The position numbers were made by a program, and so were the translations under genes. From positions 18,727-82,726 of the forward strand of contig NZ_FTOB01000011.1 in the NCBI RefSeq assembly GCF_900156625.1: DNA of 64,000 nt. Direction: 5' to 3'. Below the pieces are notes generated by a model. That model was given only the letters and a program-made list of their open reading frames with translations, had not been told where the DNA came from and did not search any database. Of the stretch, positions 63,906 through 64,000 are shown piece by piece; position 1 is the first letter of the stretch, and each line of letters opens with the position of its first letter. The stretch comes from Zobellia uliginosa. Its GTDB lineage: Bacteria > Bacteroidota > Bacteroidia > Flavobacteriales > Flavobacteriaceae.

Positions 63906-64000
63906 TGTAAGCTTCCCTTAAAACCGAACTGTTTAAAAGTAGAATAATAATCTTAATTTTAAACAGTATTATGAGGAAGAGTAGATTTTCACCCACGCAG
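63906..64000 (+). mobile_element. Left end of a probable IS3-family element (runs off the window)
   Basis: TGTAAGCTTCCCTTAAAACC from 63906 looks like an IS3-type terminal end. It is followed at 63971 by an ATG whose ten visible codons read MRKSRFSPTQ, the characteristic start of IS3-family OrfA transposases. The element continues beyond the window, so completeness is unknown. Confidence 0.6.
63971..64000 (+). CDS. IS3-family transposase OrfA, N-terminus only
   Basis: Ten codons from ATG 63971 encode MRKSRFSPTQ, matching the start of IS3-type OrfA proteins (usual continuation is an HTH that binds the element's ends). The rest lies outside the window. Confidence 0.6.
   Translation, partial: MRKSRFSPTQ

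Noticed and set aside
1..64000. CRISPR arrays, rRNA and tRNA genes
   Set aside because: No regularly spaced direct repeats, no rRNA-like conserved stretches and no convincing cloverleaf with CCA-proximal acceptor pairing were found by eye; a covariance search would be needed to exclude a tRNA fully.

Overview
The window is low-GC DNA from a marine member of the Bacteroidota, most likely a Flavobacteriaceae relative of Zobellia, Maribacter or Arenibacter. Evidence: a SusC/SusD pair, a hybrid two-component regulator, type IX secretion C-terminal domains, lipoprotein signals without a strong Shine-Dalgarno context, and one good promoter of the Bacteroidota form TTG-N19-TAnnTTTG. No rRNA, tRNA or CRISPR array was seen by eye.

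Region 1 (about 0.4-30 kb) is a polysaccharide utilisation locus. In order it encodes a Tat-exported TIM-barrel isomerase/epimerase-like protein, an S1 sulfatase, the hybrid two-component sensor/regulator (minus strand), a GH110-like alpha-galactosidase lipoprotein, SusC, SusD, a surface glycan-binding lipoprotein, a GH42/GH167-like beta-galactosidase with a T9SS tail, a small Fn3-like lipoprotein, a GH82-like (iota-carrageenase-like) beta-helix lipoprotein, a Tat-exported Gfo/Idh/MocA oxidoreductase, a second GH42/GH167-like enzyme, and a large Asp-box propeller plus ricin-type lectin protein with a T9SS tail. Together they suggest depolymerisation of a sulfated galactan, probably a carrageenan: endo-cleavage by the GH82-like enzyme, desulfation by the sulfatase, exo-removal of beta- and alpha-linked galactose, uptake by SusCD, and induction by the hybrid regulator.

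Region 2 (about 30-44 kb) is a patchwork of small detoxification and metabolic operons: an epoxide hydrolase, an esterase, an ATP-grasp enzyme, an HxlR-controlled operon (two NAD(P)-binding reductases and a haloalkane-dehalogenase-like hydrolase), an ArsR-SRPBCC-DoxX-YdeI operon with tandem operator palindromes, and an M14-type deacylase.

Region 3 (about 44-60 kb) is an accessory island of mostly minus-strand single genes: a frameshifted methyltransferase, an LRR lipoprotein, VOC, AraC and Crp regulators, a nucleotidyltransferase, and hypotheticals. They are separated by long imperfect palindromes, five relics or MITE-like derivatives of an IS1182-type element, and a degraded group II intron. 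Inside the island, at 54.6-58.9 kb, is a CBASS anti-phage operon (57-aa small protein, Cap15-like 2TM beta-barrel effector, CD-NTase, E2-like protein). Divergent from it is an overlapping trio: a sigma-70-like factor, a 113-aa unknown, and an ImmA/IrrE metallopeptidase. A near-perfect 29-bp palindrome lies between the two units. This sigma/protease-linked CBASS is the best candidate here for an undescribed regulatory system.

Region 4 (about 60-64 kb) holds an outer-membrane barrel protein and a four-gene operon (serine hydrolase, NmrA-like reductase, membrane protein, Vat-like acetyltransferase) ending in a strong terminator. The window closes at the left edge of a probable IS3-family element.
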